Positions 63,470-64,000 of a stretch of DNA of 64,000 nt are shown in pieces. Below the pieces are notes generated by a model. It worked only from the letters and a program-made list of their open reading frames with translations. It was not told the origin of the DNA and did not search any database. This stretch comes from Paragorgia papillata (lineage: Eukaryota > Cnidaria > Anthozoa > Scleralcyonacea > Coralliidae), in contig JAWNZC010000291.1 of NCBI GenBank assembly GCA_035771165.1, forward strand, positions 862,001 through 926,000, written 5' to 3'. A program made the translations under genes and the position numbers. The first letter of the stretch is position 1. Each line of letters begins with the position of its first letter.

Positions 63470-63888
63470 ATGGCATCGACTTCGGGTTTATTGAAGATGC
63501 CAGAAAACTACGTTTTACCAAGCTCGAACAGCTCGAAACCTTTCCAATATTTAGTCGAAGTGATCGGTTTAGATCACTGCTATTCCAAACCATGGTCTTC
63601 ACAACAGCGAGTGCCAAATCCCAGGCCTGTGAAGATGTTATTTTTCAGAGATGCCCAGACTGAAGCTGAACTATCGAAGACGAAGAAGGCAAACGACAAC
63701 AAATTAAACCAGGAAGAGATGTTAGTAGATGTGGATTCTATCGATGAAGGCAACTCTTGTGGTCCTAATGTTATTAATATGCAGTATGATGTGACGAAAT
63801 CTAGAGTGGCGATGGGAGAATGTGAGAAATATGTGAGCAGTGTTTCAAGCAGAAGAACTCCTGATACTTGGGAAGAACTTATTTGTCG
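63470..63888 (+). CDS. KANSL3: KANSL3 (NSL complex subunit 3), first coding exon
   Basis: The first coding exon runs from ATG at 63470 to a GTAGGT donor after 63888 (139 codons plus 2 nt); the rest lies beyond the window. The stretch LDHCYSKPWSSQQRV, then RPVKMLFF, and later YDVTKSRVAMGECEKYV with a PDTWEEL end, lines up with human KANSL3 (LDHSYAKPWS, RPTRMLF, NECERHV, EDWEEH). KANSL3 is a scaffold subunit with an alpha/beta-hydrolase-like fold in the MOF-containing NSL histone acetyltransferase complex. The fold itself is not in this exon. Identification rests on two conserved blocks recalled from the human protein. Confidence 0.75.
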
Positions 63889-64000
63889 GTAGGTCCAACA
63901 TGTTTTTAGTTTGTATTCTTTATTTATTTCGATCGTGTTTTTATGTATTCACATTTTTAATTGAGTATTGTATAATTTTTAATACCAAGCTTCTTATTTA

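Overview
The window is nuclear DNA from an animal. Eight spliced protein-coding genes are recognisable by reading exon translations against remembered family sequences. Introns have GT-AG borders (one GC-AG), the DNA is AT-rich, and the space between exons is full of microsatellites and short inverted-repeat transposons. Hedgehog (SUFU), dynactin (ACTR1) and NSL-complex (KANSL3) genes point to Metazoa. The compact introns and transposon families suggest a non-bilaterian such as a cnidarian or sponge, but the sequence alone does not settle the species.

Layout: 770-11799 (+) is the 3' two thirds of WDR11 (21 exons, 5' part outside the window). 12811-16855 (+) is a mitoferrin (SLC25A28/37). 19750-25839 (-) is Suppressor of fused. 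30357-34090 (+) is a BOD1/BOD1L1-like (SHG1 domain) gene. 34527-39200 (-) is RAB28. 39996-43283 (+) is mannosyl-oligosaccharide glucosidase (MOGS). 47252-53814 (+) is pantothenate kinase. 55781-61542 (+) is ACTR1 (ARP1, centractin). 63470 onward (+) is the first coding exon of KANSL3. Exon phases were checked: every complete gene joins into one open frame (mitoferrin 343 aa, SUFU 457, BOD1-like 687, RAB28 225, MOGS 812, PANK 422, ACTR1 376).

The genes do not form one pathway. Their grouping is notable because the human orthologues fall on a few chromosome arms: WDR11, SLC25A28, SUFU, ACTR1A and PANK1 on 10q; RAB28 and BOD1L1 as neighbours on 4p15; MOGS and KANSL3 on chromosome 2. This looks like retained ancestral linkage.

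Intergenic and intronic DNA is mostly mobile elements, many with target-site duplications visible by eye: a 297-bp family with 7-bp duplications (4 copies), a TTAA-flanked family (4 copies), other TTAA-flanked elements (two at the same site of one older repeat), hAT-like elements with 8-bp duplications, a nested pair filling the SUFU/BOD1-like head-to-head spacer, a pogo/Tigger-like element, tRNA-derived and 5S-rRNA-derived SINE-like repeats, a broken reverse-transcriptase tail, and a repeat carrying a hammerhead-like core. I saw no functional tRNA, complete rRNA gene, CRISPR array or viral gene. No clearly new multi-gene system was found; the most interesting signals are the linkage, the nested insertions and the repeat-targeted TTAA elements.
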